This document shows positions 51,842-64,000 of a stretch of DNA of 64,000 bases, one piece after another. The DNA lies in contig JBAGJB010000202.1 in assembly GCA_037577475.1 (NCBI GenBank), forward strand, positions 62,001 through 126,000. Direction: 5' to 3'. The first letter of the stretch is position 1. Every line of letters starts with the position of its first letter. This DNA comes from Chaunax sp. Z400 (taxonomy: Eukaryota; Chordata; Actinopteri; Lophiiformes; Chaunacidae). The position numbers were made by a program, and so were the translations under genes. Under the pieces are notes generated by a model. The model saw only the letters and a list, made by a program, of their open reading frames with translations. It searched no databases and was not told where the DNA came from.

Positions 51842-52518
51842 TGATATTTAGCAGCTGATGCTCAGGACAGCTTGCTTTAGCATGTTGGAAAGCTAACATT
51901 AAATAGCATTAAGCACAAACAGAGATGCTTGAAGGAAATGCCAGTAGTTCTGCAGCTATAGCAAACCAAAGTAACAGTAAAACTTAATTTCTGTTGGAGT
52001 AAGAAAACTTCCCTGAAAATATGTCATAATAAGGTATGTATGTGTAGCCAGTACTTGGTGATAATGAGTAACATTAGCTGACATTACAGGTGGACTAGTG
52101 GCTATAGCGTTGGAAGACTCTGGGAACAGGTAGGAGGAAATGATTAAACTGATGTACAGGATTTAATGAGACTCAGACAAAAGTGCAGTTGGAAAAAGTA
52201 CCATGTATTAAAGAAGGAATGCAAAAATAAAAATAAACAGTATTTACAAAATCAAACGATAGCCATTCAAATTATATTAATACTCAATTCAATATTCATT
52301 CAACAATAATCATAGTTCAATTGGCTGCAAAGTTTGTAGCTCCAGCACCAAGGGATGTCAGTTATAGTCCAAACGTCATGTAAATCAGTCAGTCAACAAG
52401 GGAACGATTGGGCTGGAATGTGTGATGGATTGAATGAGTGAGTGAGTGAGTGAGTGAGTGAAGGAGGTCAGTCTCTCTCCTATCACCCAGGCAGGCAGGG
52501 TGAATGCAACAGGTTTCT

Positions 52519-53105
52519 TCATAATAGGAGGTGTTCCTGGTCAACAGCTCGCCATCCTTTTTCCCCCCCAAGGAAATAAACCTGGCCTGTATAAGCAGAC
52601 AAGGCCAACTTTAATACACGGATTTGTTAAAACCAAACAAAATACCAAAATACATTCAGTGACTTTACAGCTGGGATCACTAGCTTCAAGTTCACACCAT
52701 TCAGTGATAAATCATCAAGTGTAACTGCTGTCCCTTAAAAGAACAGAATAATTCAATGGAATCAATATGATTTAATCAATAATGCTTTTGCACTGGATCA
52801 TTACGATCCGGATAGAAAAGTTCACTTCTGTTAGCAGACTTAGCGTTAGCCGCTAGGCTAAGTTAACTAGCGGTAGCTGCTAACAGTTTACGTATCACAT
52901 ACAAACCACTCGTGTCATCATGTGTGCTTCGCAACAACACATAGATAATATTACAGACAAAACAATCAGACCAATGCAGTAAGAAGGTTCAGCAGTGTTA
53001 CCTAGGGCGATAGCTGCATGCTAACACAATAGCTTTAGTGCAACTCACCCATTCGAGAGTTCAGCTCGTTCACGTAATAGCAGTGAGTTAAGTCACAGGA
53101 CACAT
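52519..53105 (-). pseudogene. Small gene candidate without its first exon
   Basis: Exons 2 (53049-53105) and 3 (52519-52586) of the 58-residue candidate are unchanged, but exon 1 and the upstream region are deleted; LINE sequence now follows at 53111. If the gene is real, this copy has lost its start. The hairpin in its intron is at 52828-52886. Confidence 0.35.
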
Positions 53106-53108
53106 CTA

Positions 53109-55793
53109 CACTTCGAGGAGTAACCAATCCTGAGATCTTGTTTGGTGGGCATTAGAGCGCCATGAAATTAGTGATGCCAGATAGCTGGGTACCTTCTGTA
53201 ATATAGCTTTATAAGCATAAATAAGCAGGTGCTGCCTACTCCTTGTGGAGAGTGATGACCAACCTACAGCCTGGTAAAGATCACAGTGATGCATTCTAAA
53301 ATGATAACCAGTAATGAAACGAAGTGCTGAATGATAAACAGTATCGAGTGCTTTCAATGTGGTAGAGGTAGCATGCATATAAAAAATGTCACCATAATCA
53401 AGTACAGGCAGGAAAGTGGACTGTACTAACCGCCTTCTAGCTTCAGCTGAGAAGCAGGATCTATTTCTAAAGAAGAACCCAAGATTCATCCTTAGCTTTT
53501 TAACTAGCTCATCAACATGATTTTTTAAAGAGAGCTTTTCATCAATAACAATACTAAGGTACTTGTAGGAGGACACTTTTTAAACTTTTAAACCATTTAG
53601 AGTACAAATATTTAAATCAGTTCCCTCCAGGGAGCGGGATCTAGAAAATATCATATATTTTGTTTTTGTTCCACTTAAAACATGTTTAAGATCAAGGAGT
53701 GCGTGCTGGATTGACCCAAAAGCAGGATGCAGGATAGATAATGCTCTCCTCAATGTAGAAGCAGATGAATATAACACAGTGTCGTCAGCATAAAAATGCA
53801 CCTTACAGCCATTGTCAAATGACGCAATGTTATTAATATACAGTGAGAAGAGTAAGGGGCCTAAATTTGAACCCTGTGGTACTCCTTTAGTGACCTTCAG
53901 AATGTTCAAATGAGTAGAATCTGCAACAATACGTTGAGTTCTATCTGCAAGATAGTTTGTGAACCATTGGTGGGCATTCTGGTTATGCCAGCTGCAGCTA
54001 GTCTATCTAATAAAACTGAGTGGTCGACTGTATCAAAGGCTTTAGACAGGTCGATGAATAAAGCAGCACAGTGGTGTCCATTGTCAAGAGTACATATGAT
54101 GTCATTGAGAACTAGAGAAGCAGCTGAAATGGTGCTATGACCTGATCTGAAACCAGACTGAAAGGTATTTAAAATGCAATTTGTCTGTAGGAATGAATTT
54201 AATTGACGATTTACAAAAGATTCTAGAGTTTTGGCTAAACAGGAAAGCTTGGATATTGGACGGTAATTATTTAAATCTTTACGATCTCTTCCCTTGTGAA
54301 GTGGGAGCACGTAAGCAGTTTTCCAGATAGGAAACAATTCCTGTTCTAAGAGACAGATTAAAAATATATGAAACAGGTCCAGCTATGACTGAGGCAGCTG
54401 TCCTCAAAAGACTGGGGTCAAGCTGGTCGGCACCAATCGACTTTTTTGAGTCTATCCTAAAAAGAGCATCACCAACTTCCGATTCAGATAGTGGACTAAA
54501 TGAGAAAGTACTCCTAGGATTCCCAGAGAGCTCTTTTCCTGATTGACAGATGTCTGGTTGATAATGTTGTCCTGAGATGGCAGTATTTTTCAGATTGATT
54601 TTATCAAATAAATGTCGTGTGTTAATAAAATGAGAATTAAAAACATTACAAATTTCTGCTTTGTCATTTACGGGACCGTTGTCAGACGGTAATTGGAGAG
54701 GAAGTGGAGGGGTGGAATTATTCTTCATTGATTTAATTGTATTCCAGAATTTAATTGGATTACCGGCACTCAGTTGTAAGGAATTAAGATAATATGAGGA
54801 TTTAGCTTTACTGATCATAGGAGTGCATCTGTTTCGCAACTGCCTAAACAGAGTCCAATCTGACGCATCCTCAGTGTTTCTAGCCTTTGCCCATGCAGAG
54901 TTTCTCTTTGTGTTATTTCTGATAGCTCGTGTGAGAACCAGGCAGTATATCTGTCCTTAATACGTAGTTTCCTGTAAGGAGCATGTTTGTCAGCCACAGA
55001 AATAGGTGAAGGCTAGGTGTGGGTCTGGTATAAGAGTCACTCTATCTAAATTACATGTATTCAGATCATGTAGGAACCCCTGAGTGTCAAAGTGCCTGAA
55101 ATTCCTTTTAGTTAAAATGCGTGTCTTTGTTCTACATACTTTCACATTCCTAATGCAAGCAATTGGGCAGTGATCACTGAAATCTTGGGGAAAAACTCCA
55201 CTGGCTGGATATCTCTGAGGCATATTGATGTGAATGATGTCTATCAGGGAGGATTTGGAGCTGCATTTCACATTAGGACGTGTTGGCTTGGTTATTAATT
55301 GTGTTAGGTTTAAATTTGTGCACAAATCTTTGAGGTCGTTTTTTCCCAGTCAACGTTTAAATCACCCATGATTAGCAATTCTGTAGCTGTATATGGAGAG
55401 AAAATGTCAAAAAGATTATCAATTGCTTGGGGGAGAGCTGAAGGGGGTCTATATGTCCCAATCAGTGTCAATGATGTTTTTCCCCCAAGATTTACTGACA
55501 AAGCCAGACATTCAAACTCTTTTGGAACAGATGATGAGATGAGTACTGTTACAGGGAAACATGTTTTAACAAAGATAGCTACACCACCACCTTTCCCTTT
55601 TCTGTCTGCTCTAAAAAGGTTAAAACCAACAATATTAACAGCAGAGTCAGGGACAGTATTTTTCAACCAAGACTCAGAGATGATTAAAATATCTGGGTCT
55701 GTCTGTTGGATCAAAATATTAATATAGTCCCGTTTAGAGACCAAACTTCTTGCATTTATGTGGAGCAGCCCAAGTCCTTTTGTATATATGAGC
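53109..55793 (-). mobile_element. Degenerate CR1/L2-type LINE, 3' end deleted
   Basis: Counterpart of 19401-22085, with the same frameshifts, endonuclease motifs and YADD. The C-terminal end of ORF2, the 3'UTR and the tail are removed by the 1146-bp deletion. Confidence 0.9.
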
Positions 55794-56870
55794 TATTTAT
55801 ACATCATGGTGGTGCTAGAGGCCATGTCAGCAGTAAAGTTAGAAGACATCTTCCTCTTGGTGCCATGATCTGACAGTCCATCTAATAATTAGTAATAATG
55901 TAGTAAAGCATTCGCTCCAGTAGAGCTTCTCCCAGTAAAAGACTGGGCGACTCCCACTGACCAGCAGTGGAGGACCGTATTGGGCAGCTCTCTGTGTGAA
56001 GCCTTTTATTCTGGATAAATACAGACTTATAAATGCAGGTATTAAAATGACTGTTTAAAAACAGCCATATGTTCAGTGTAGTTTAGTTTATTAAGTTTAT
56101 TTACATCAGGGACCATGTACAAATACATTAGTCTCAAGTAAGAGAGACGATGCTTTGCAGCAGATTTAGCTACTAGCTAATTTCCTTCACATGTTGCTCC
56201 TGTAATAACAGTCCTACTCTACAACCCTTAGATCGAAGGAGCTGATTTGATTTGTTCTGAACTTTATATCAAATCTCCTGTTTTCCTCCTAACTTCACCT
56301 CATCAAAACATTTAAGTTACTTCTCAATGCAACACACAATAATATAAACACCAAAAGAAAAAGGGAATTAGTCTGAAGTCAGTGCTGGTCAAGTTACAAC
56401 AGTTTCAAAACAGCTGATAAAAGTTAGATTGATCCTTTTCAAATTAAGACAAAGGAGTGATGTAACTAGAGTACATTTCATACAATCTGACTGTATGTTT
56501 CCACTATGTTTGTGTTGTTCTGTACCCATAAGGACATGTTAGCTACTACCAGCTTCTACTTGTTGTTTAGCTCTGTTGTTATACTTGCATGCAACACTGT
56601 TGATCCACATGATTAATGCTTATATATCTATATGCTTACCATTACGTGAGAATGAAACGCCGAGTTAGTACGACTTCAATTACCACTCCTATGGTACAGC
56701 ATCAATACTTTGGTTTCCATCGTTGTCTGTTTAAAGTAAGACCCTGGAAGGGATCACAGAGCAGTAAACACATTAATCAGATGGCTCTATATAATGGAGA
56801 GCTATTGTTAGGGGAGAAAAGGTTTGACATGAGAAGAAGTGAGAAGATTATTATACATTACTACAAGAAA
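55794..56870. other. Unique sequence with three hairpins, unit 2 copy
   Basis: Counterpart of 22086-23162. The three stems lie at 55914-55970. No gene is recognised. Confidence 0.45.
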
Positions 56871-58078
56871 CTAAAGGTTTATACTAAAGGTTTATACTAA
56901 AGGTTTATACTAAAGGTTTTTACTAAAGGTTTATACTAAAGGTTTACACTAAAGGTTTGACTAAAGGTTTATACTAAAGGTTTAACTAAAGGTTTAACTA
57001 AAGGTTTATACTAAAGGTTTATACTAAAGGTTTATACTAAAGGTTTAACTAAAGGTTTATACTAAAGGTTTAACTAAAGGTTTATACTAAAGGTTTAACT
57101 AAAGGTTTATACTAAAGGTTTATACTAAAGGTTTAACTAAAGGTTTATACTAAAGGTTTATACTAAAGGTTTATATTAAAGGTTTAACTAAAGGTTTATA
57201 CTAAAGGTTTAACTAAAGGTTTATACTAAAGGTTTATACTAAAGGTTTAACTAAAGGTTTAACTAAAGGTTTATACTAAAGGTTTATACTAAAGGTTTAT
57301 ACTAAAGGTTTAACTAAAGGTTTATACTAAAGGTTTATAATAAAGGTTTATACTAAAGGTTTATACTAAAGGTTTATACTAAAGGTTTAACTAAAGGTTT
57401 ATACTAAAGGTTTAACTAAAGGTTTATACTAAAGGTTTATACTAAAGGTTTAACTAAAGGTTTATACTAAAGGTTTATACTAAAGGTTTATACTAAAGGT
57501 TTAACTAAAGGTTTATACTAAAGGTTTATAATAAAGGTTTATACTAAAGGTTTATACTAAAGGTTTATACTAAAGGTTTATAATAAAGGTTTATACTAAA
57601 GGTTTATACTAAAGGTTTATAATAAAGGTTTATACTAAAGGTTTATACTAAAGGTTTGACTAAAGGTTTATACTAAAGGTTTATACTAAAGGTTTAACTA
57701 AAGGTTTATACTAAAGGTTTATACTAAAGGTTTATACTAAAGGTTTATTACTAAAGGTTTATTACTAAAGGTTTATAGTAAAGGTTTAACTAAAGGTTTA
57801 ACTAAAGGTTTAACTAAAGGTTTGACTAAAGGTTTATACTAAATGTTTATACTAAAGGTTTATACTAAAGGTTCAACTAAAGGTTTATACTAAAGGTTTA
57901 TACTAAAGGTTTATACTAAAGGTTTATACTAAAGGTTTATACTAAAGGTTTAACTAAAGGTTTATACTAAAGGTTTAACTAAAGGTTTATACTAAAGGTT
58001 TAACTAAAGGTTTATACTAAAGGTTTAACTAAAGGTTTATACTAAAGGTTTATACTAAAGGTTTATACTAAAGGTTTG
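56871..58078. repeat. 12/13-bp satellite, AAAGGTTTATACT orientation, unit 2 copy
   Basis: Same array as at 23163-24383, differing by about one unit. Confidence 0.95.
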
Positions 58079-61043
58079 TTGAGCCGCATTTTGTAATAAC
58101 GGTGCATTTTGTAATAAACGTCCAAAATGTAATAACTTTTTCATTTCATTTTGTAATAAAGCCGCATTTTGTAATAAACTGCCGCATTTTGTAATAAACT
58201 GCCCCAACGCATTTTGTAATAAATTTTGCCACATTATGTAATAAGTTATTACATTTTGAGAAGATTATTACAAAATGCACTTGCAACTTTTTTATTCTCT
58301 AGAAAATGTAATAACATGGTGCATTACGTATTAACAATTCTAAAGCATTGTTTATTTGTTTGTTAATTGTATTTTATTTTACTTTAAAGTATTTGTAAAA
58401 GTTAGGTAATGAGATGCGAAAAAAAATTGGTAATGAGATGCGAATTTAAAAAAAAAAAAGAAATGATTAAAAAAAATTGGTAATGAGATGCGAAAAAAAA
58501 ATCGGTAATGAGATGCGGGGGGAAAATGGTAATGAGATGCGAAAAAAATTGGTAATGAGATGCGGGGAAAAAATAAAATAATAATTGTTAATGAGATGCG
58601 AAAAATAAAATTGGTAATGAGATGCGAAAAAAAAATTGGTAATGAGATGCAAAAAAAACAGGAAAAAAACAAAAAAAATTGGTAATGAGATGCGGGGGGA
58701 AAAAAGTAATGAGATGCGAAAAAAAATTGGTAATGGGATGCGAGAAGGGAAAAAAAAAATTGGTAATGAGATGCGAAAAAATATAATAATAAAAAATAAT
58801 TGGTAATGAGATGCGGAAGAAAAAAAATTGGTAATGAGATGCGAGAAAAAAAAATTGGTAATGAGATGCGAGAAAAAAAATTGGTAATGAGATGCAGAAA
58901 AAAAAGAAAAAAAAATTGGTAATGAGATGCGGGGAAAAAAATTGGTAATGAGATGCGGGGAAAAAATTGGTAATGAGATGCGAGAAAAAAAATTGGTAAT
59001 GAGATGCAGAAAAAAAGAAAAAAAAATTGGTGATGAGCTGCGGGAAAAAAAATTGGTAATGAGATGCGAAAAAAATTGGTAATGAGATGCGGAATTTAAA
59101 AAAAAAATGCTTAAAAAATTGGTAATGAGATGCGGAAAAAAAATTGGTAATGAGATGCGGGGGGGGAAAATGGTAATGAGATGCTAAAAAAATTTGGTAA
59201 TGAGATGCAGGAAAAAAAATAAATAATTGGTAATGAGATGCGGAAAAAAAATTGGTAATGAGATGTGGGGAAAAACAGGGAAAAAACAAAAATTGGTAAT
59301 GAGATGCGAAAAAAAAAAGTAATGAGATGCGGAAGAAAAAAATTGGTAATGAGCTGCGAGAAAAAAAATTGGTAATGAGATGCAGAAAAAAAAGGAAAAA
59401 AAATTGTTGATGAGATGCGGGAAAAAAATTGGTAATGAGATGCGGGGGAAAAATTGGTAATGAGATGCGGAATTTTTTTTAGAAAAAATGCTTTAAAAAA
59501 TTGGTAATGAGATGCGGAAAAAAAATTGGTAATGAGATGCGGGGGGAAAAATGGTAATGAGATGCTAAAAAAATTTGGTAATGAGATGCAGGGGGAAAAA
59601 AATAATAATTGGTAATGAGATGCGAAAAATAAAATTGGTAATGAGATGCGGAAAAAATTTGTTAATGAGATGCGAGAAGGGGAAAAAATTGGTAATGAGA
59701 TGCGGGGAAAAAAAATGGTAATGAGATGCGGAAGAAAAAAATTGGTAATGAGATGCTAAAAAAAATTGGTAATGAGATGCTAAAAAAAAATTTGGTAATG
59801 AGATGAAAAACAAAAAACAAAAAAACAATTTACCAATTTTTTTTCTCGCATCTCATTACCAATTTTTTTTCTTCCGCATCTCATTACCAATTTTTTTTTT
59901 TTAATATTTTTTCGCATCTCATTACCAATTTTTTTTTCCCTTCTCGCATCCCATTACCAATTTTTTTTCGCATCTCATTACTTTTTTTCCCCGCATTTCA
60001 TTACCAATTTTTTTTGTTTTTTTCCTGTTTTTTTTGCATCTCATTACCAATTTTTTTTCCGCATCTCATTACCAATTTTATTTTTCGCATCTCATTAACA
60101 ATTATTATTTTATTTTTCCCCCGCATCTCATTACCAATTTTTTTTGCATCTCATTACCATTTTTTCCCCGCATCTCATTACCGATTTTTTTTCCGCATCT
60201 CATTACCAATTTTTTTAATCATTTCTTTTTTTTTTAAAATTCGCATCTCATTACCAATTTTTTTTCACATCTCATTACCTAACTTTTACAAATACTTTAA
60301 AGTAAAATAAAATACAATTAACAAACAAATAAACAATGCTTTAGAATTGTTATTACGTAATGCACCATGTTATTACATTTTCTAGAGAATAAAAAAGTTG
60401 CAAGTGCATTTTGTAATAATCTTCTCAAAATGTAATAACTTATTACATAATGTGGCAAAATTTATTACAAAATGCGTTGGGGCAGTTTATTACAAAATGC
60501 GGCAGTTTATTACAAAATGCGGCTTTATTACAAAATGAAATGAAAAAGTTATTACATTTTGGACGTTTATTACAAAATGCACCGTTATTACAAAATGCGG
60601 CTCAACACGCCCTCCCCTCCCTGGCTGAGTGACAGACCATGTAGAGCTTTGAATTTGGCCACAAGTTATTGGCCTATATAATTCCAAACGTGTTCTGTCA
60701 TACATAGATTTATTGGGCTACATAGCTCTAAGGGAAATTGCATAAAAAACAACAAAAAGTCACTCTTGTATAAATTCATTGTTTAACAAACAACAATAAT
60801 AGGTATTATTACATAATGCACCATGTTATTACATTTCCTAGAAAATAAAAAAGTTGCAAGTGCATTTTGTAATAATCTTCTCAAAATGTAATAACTTATT
60901 ACATAATGTGGCAAAATTTATTACCAAATGCGTTGGGGCAGTTTATTACAAAATGCGGCAGTTTATTACAAAATGAAATGAAAAAGTTATTACATTTTGG
61001 ACGTTTATTACAAAATGCACCGTTATTACAAAATGCGGCTCAA
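58079..61043. mobile_element. Foldback-like palindrome, unit 2 copy
   Basis: Same structure as 24384-27047. The left GGTAATGAGATGCG array (58405-59815) is about 320 bp longer. The inverted array is at 59829-60285, first right end at 60605, spacer to about 60803, and second right end at 61043. The second right end keeps the plain TTTATTACAAAATGCACCG sequence that is altered in unit 1. Confidence 0.8.
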
Positions 61044-62540
61044 CAAACCTTTAGTATAAACCTTTAGTTAAACCTTTAGTTAAACCTTTAGTTAAACCTT
61101 TAGTTAAAACTTTAGTATAAACCTCTAGTTAAACCTTTAGTATAAACCTTTAGTATAAACCTTTAGTATAAACCTTTAGTTAAACCTTTAGTATAAACCT
61201 TTAGTATAAACCTTTAGTATAAACCTTTAGTATAAACTTTTAGTATAAACCTTTAGTTAAACCTTTAGTTAAACCTTTAGTAGAAACCTTTAGTATAAAC
61301 CTTTTGTTGAACCTTTAGTATAAACCTTTACTTAAACCTTTAGTTAAACCTTTAGTTAAACCTTTAGTATAAACCTCTAGTTAAACCTTTAGTATAAACC
61401 TTTAGTATAAACCTTTAGTATAAACCTTTAGTTAAACCTTTAGTATAAACCTTTAGTATAAACCTTTACTATAAACCTTTAGTTAAACCTTTAGTATAAA
61501 CCTTTAGTTAAACCTTTAGTATAAACTTTTAGTCAAACCTTTATTATAAACCTTTAGTATAAACATTTAGTATAAACCTTTATTATAAACCTTTATTATA
61601 AACCTTTAGTATAAACCTTTATTATAAACCTTTATTATAAACCTTTAGTATAAACCTTTAGTATAAACCTTTATTATAAACCTTTAGTATAAACCTTTAG
61701 TTAAACCTTTAGTATAAACCTTTAGTATAAACCTTTAGTATAAACCTTTAGTTAAACCTTTAGTTAAACCTTTAGTATAAACCTTTAGTATAAACCTTTA
61801 GTTAAACCTTTAGTATAAACCTTTAGTTAAACCTTTAGTATAAACCTTTAGTATAAACCTTTAGTATAAACCTTTAGTATAAACCTTTAGTTAAACCTTT
61901 AGTTAAACCTTTAGTTAAACCTTTAGTATAAACCTTTAGTTAAACCTTTAGTATAAACCTTTAGTTAAACCTTTAGTATAAACCTTTAGTTAAACCTTTA
62001 GTATAAACCTTTAGTATAAACCTTTAGTATAAACCTTTAGTATAAACCTTTAGTTGAACCTTTAGTATAAACCTTTAGTATAAACATTTAGTATAAACCT
62101 TTAGTTAAACCTTTAGTTAAACCTTTAGTTAAACCTTTACTATAAACCTTTAGTAATAAACCTTTAGTAATAAACCTTTAGTAATAAACCTTTAGTATAA
62201 ACCTTTAGTATAAACCTTTAGTATAAACCTTTAGTTGAACCTTTAGTATAAACCTTTAGTTAAACCTTTAGTATAAACCTTTAGTATAAACCTTTAGTAT
62301 AAACCTTTAGTATAAACCTTTAGTATAAACCTTTATTATAAACCTTTAGTATAAACCTTTAGTATAAACCTTTATTATAAACCTTTATTATAAACCTTTA
62401 GTATAAACCTTTAGTATAAACCTTTATTATAAACCTTTAGTATAAACCTTTAGTTAAACCTTTAGTATAAACCTTTAGTTAAACCTTTAGTATAAACCTT
62501 TAGTATAAACCTTTAGTTAAACCTTTAGTATAAACTTTTA
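61044..62540. repeat. 12/13-bp satellite, AACCTTTAGTATA orientation, 1.5 kb
   Basis: Corresponds mostly to the right-hand end (about 32660-34170) of the unit 1 array, judging by the CTTTTGTTGAACC and ACATTTAGTATAAACC markers near 61303 and 61560. About 5.6 kb is absent compared with unit 1. Confidence 0.95.
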
Positions 62541-64000
62541 TAGTATGTATAGTATGTACAGTATGTATAGTATGTATAGTATGTACAGTATGAATAATAT
62601 GTATAGTATGTACAGTATGAATAATATGTATAGTATCTACATTATGAATAGTATGTGTAGTATATACAGTATGTTAAGTATGAATAGTATGTATAGTATA
62701 AATAGTATGTATAGTATGTATAGTATGTACAATATGAATAGTATGTATAGTATGTACAGTATGAATAGTATGTATAGTATGAATAGTATGTATAGTATGT
62801 ATAGTATGTACAGTATGAATAGTATGTATAGTATGTACAGTATGAATAGTATGAATAGTATGTATAGTATGTACAGTATGAATAGAATGAATAGTATGTA
62901 TAGTATGTATAGTATATATAGTATAAATAGTATGTACAGTATGAATAGTATGAATAGTATGTATAGTATGAATAGTAGTAGTATGTGTAGAATGAACAGT
63001 ATGTATAGTATGAATAGTATGTATAGTATAAATAGTATGTATGGCATGTATAGTATGAATAGTATGTATGGTATGCATGGTATACATAGTATGTATAGAA
63101 TTTATATGTATAGTATGAATATTATGTATAGTAGTAGTATGTGTAGAAATAATAGTATGTATAGTATGTATAGTATGAATAGTATGTATAGTATGAATAG
63201 TATGTATAGTATGAATAGTATGTATAGTATGTACAGTATGAATAGTATGTATAGTATGTATAGTATGTATAGTATGAATAGTATGTATAGAATGAATAGT
63301 ATGTGTAGAAATAATAGTATGTATAGTTTGTATAGTATGAATAGTATGTATAGAATGAAAAGTATGTATAGTATAAATAGTATGTTGGTAAAAAATATTA
63401 TGTATATGTATGTATAGTATGAATAGTATGTATAGTATAAATAGTATGTAGAGTATGTATAGTATGTATAGTATGAACAGTATGTACAGTATGAATAGTA
63501 TGTATAGTATGTACAGTATGAATAATATGTATAGTATGTACAGTATGAATAATATGTATAGTATCTACAGTATGAATAGTATGTACAGTATGAATAGTAT
63601 GTACAGTATGAATAGTATTTACAGTATGAATAGTATGTACAGTATGAATAGTATGTACAGTATGAATAGTATTTACAGTATGAATAGTATGTATAGTATG
63701 AATAGTATGTACAGTATGAATAGTATGTATAGTATGAATAGTATGTATAGTATGTACAGTATGAACAGTATGTATAGTATGAACAGTATGTATAGTATGT
63801 ACAGTATGAAAAGTATGTATTGTATGTACAGTATGAATAGTATGTATAGTATGTACAGTATGTATAGTATGTACAGTATGTATAGTATGTACAGTATGTA
63901 TAGTATGTATAGTATGTACAGTATGTACAGTATGAATAGTATGAATAGTATGTAAAGTATGTACAGTATGAATAGTATGAATAGTATGTATAGTATGTAT
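62541..64000. repeat. Nonamer satellite array 5, open at the window edge
   Basis: Begins at the same junction as array 3 (AAACTTTTATAGTATG). After the first few hundred bases it diverges from array 3 and includes blocks seen in array 1 (for example the GGTATGCATGGTATACATAG block near 63070). Confidence 0.95.

Overview
The window looks like repeat-dense, probably heterochromatic, DNA of a teleost fish. The evidence is a Tc1-type miniature element with a fish-type terminal repeat, CR1/L2-type LINEs, LINE 3' tails of the kind common in fish, and a spliced multi-exon gene family with a zinc-ribbon and RNase H-like motifs. No prokaryotic signals are present.

Two tandem copies of one macro-unit fill the window. 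Unit 1 is 1-36191. Unit 2 starts at 36192, where the sequence of position 1 recurs, and runs off the right end. The two are nearly identical in unique sequence and differ mainly in tandem array lengths and a few clean deletions. Each unit reads, left to right: nonamer satellite (AGTATGTAT family); a 5'-truncated gene cassette on the minus strand (A, C); a 31-bp minisatellite; a short Lys/Arg-rich coding-like block; a 43-bp fragment of the gene's own exon 2; a second nonamer array; a cassette complete at its 5' end (B, D); an intron with a Tc1-type MITE and a LINE fossil; a CpG-island promoter with a 5'UTR exon; a second Lys/Arg-rich block with its own TATA/CRE promoter; about 3 kb of quiet AT-rich sequence; a possible 58-aa three-exon gene; a degenerate LINE; a 12/13-bp satellite; a foldback palindrome; the same 12/13-bp satellite in inverted orientation; and nonamer satellite leading into the next unit.

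The gene family has eight coding exons with consistent GT-AG borders and phases. It encodes an N-terminal segment resembling an ExoX C-terminal-like motif, a CxxC...CxxC zinc ribbon (DUF6729-like, from memory of the family), and RNase H-fold transposase-like motifs. All four copies stop at the same base of exon 8, where nonamer satellite begins and the reading frame runs on into it. B also has a 1-base deletion and C a nonsense codon. A and C have lost the start of exon 1. D is the only copy with a start codon and no internal break.

The most striking structures are: the macro-unit itself; the abrupt gene/satellite fusions; the palindrome whose symmetry continues into kilobases of inverted satellite on both sides; and variant patterns among A-D that imply gene conversion or unequal exchange.
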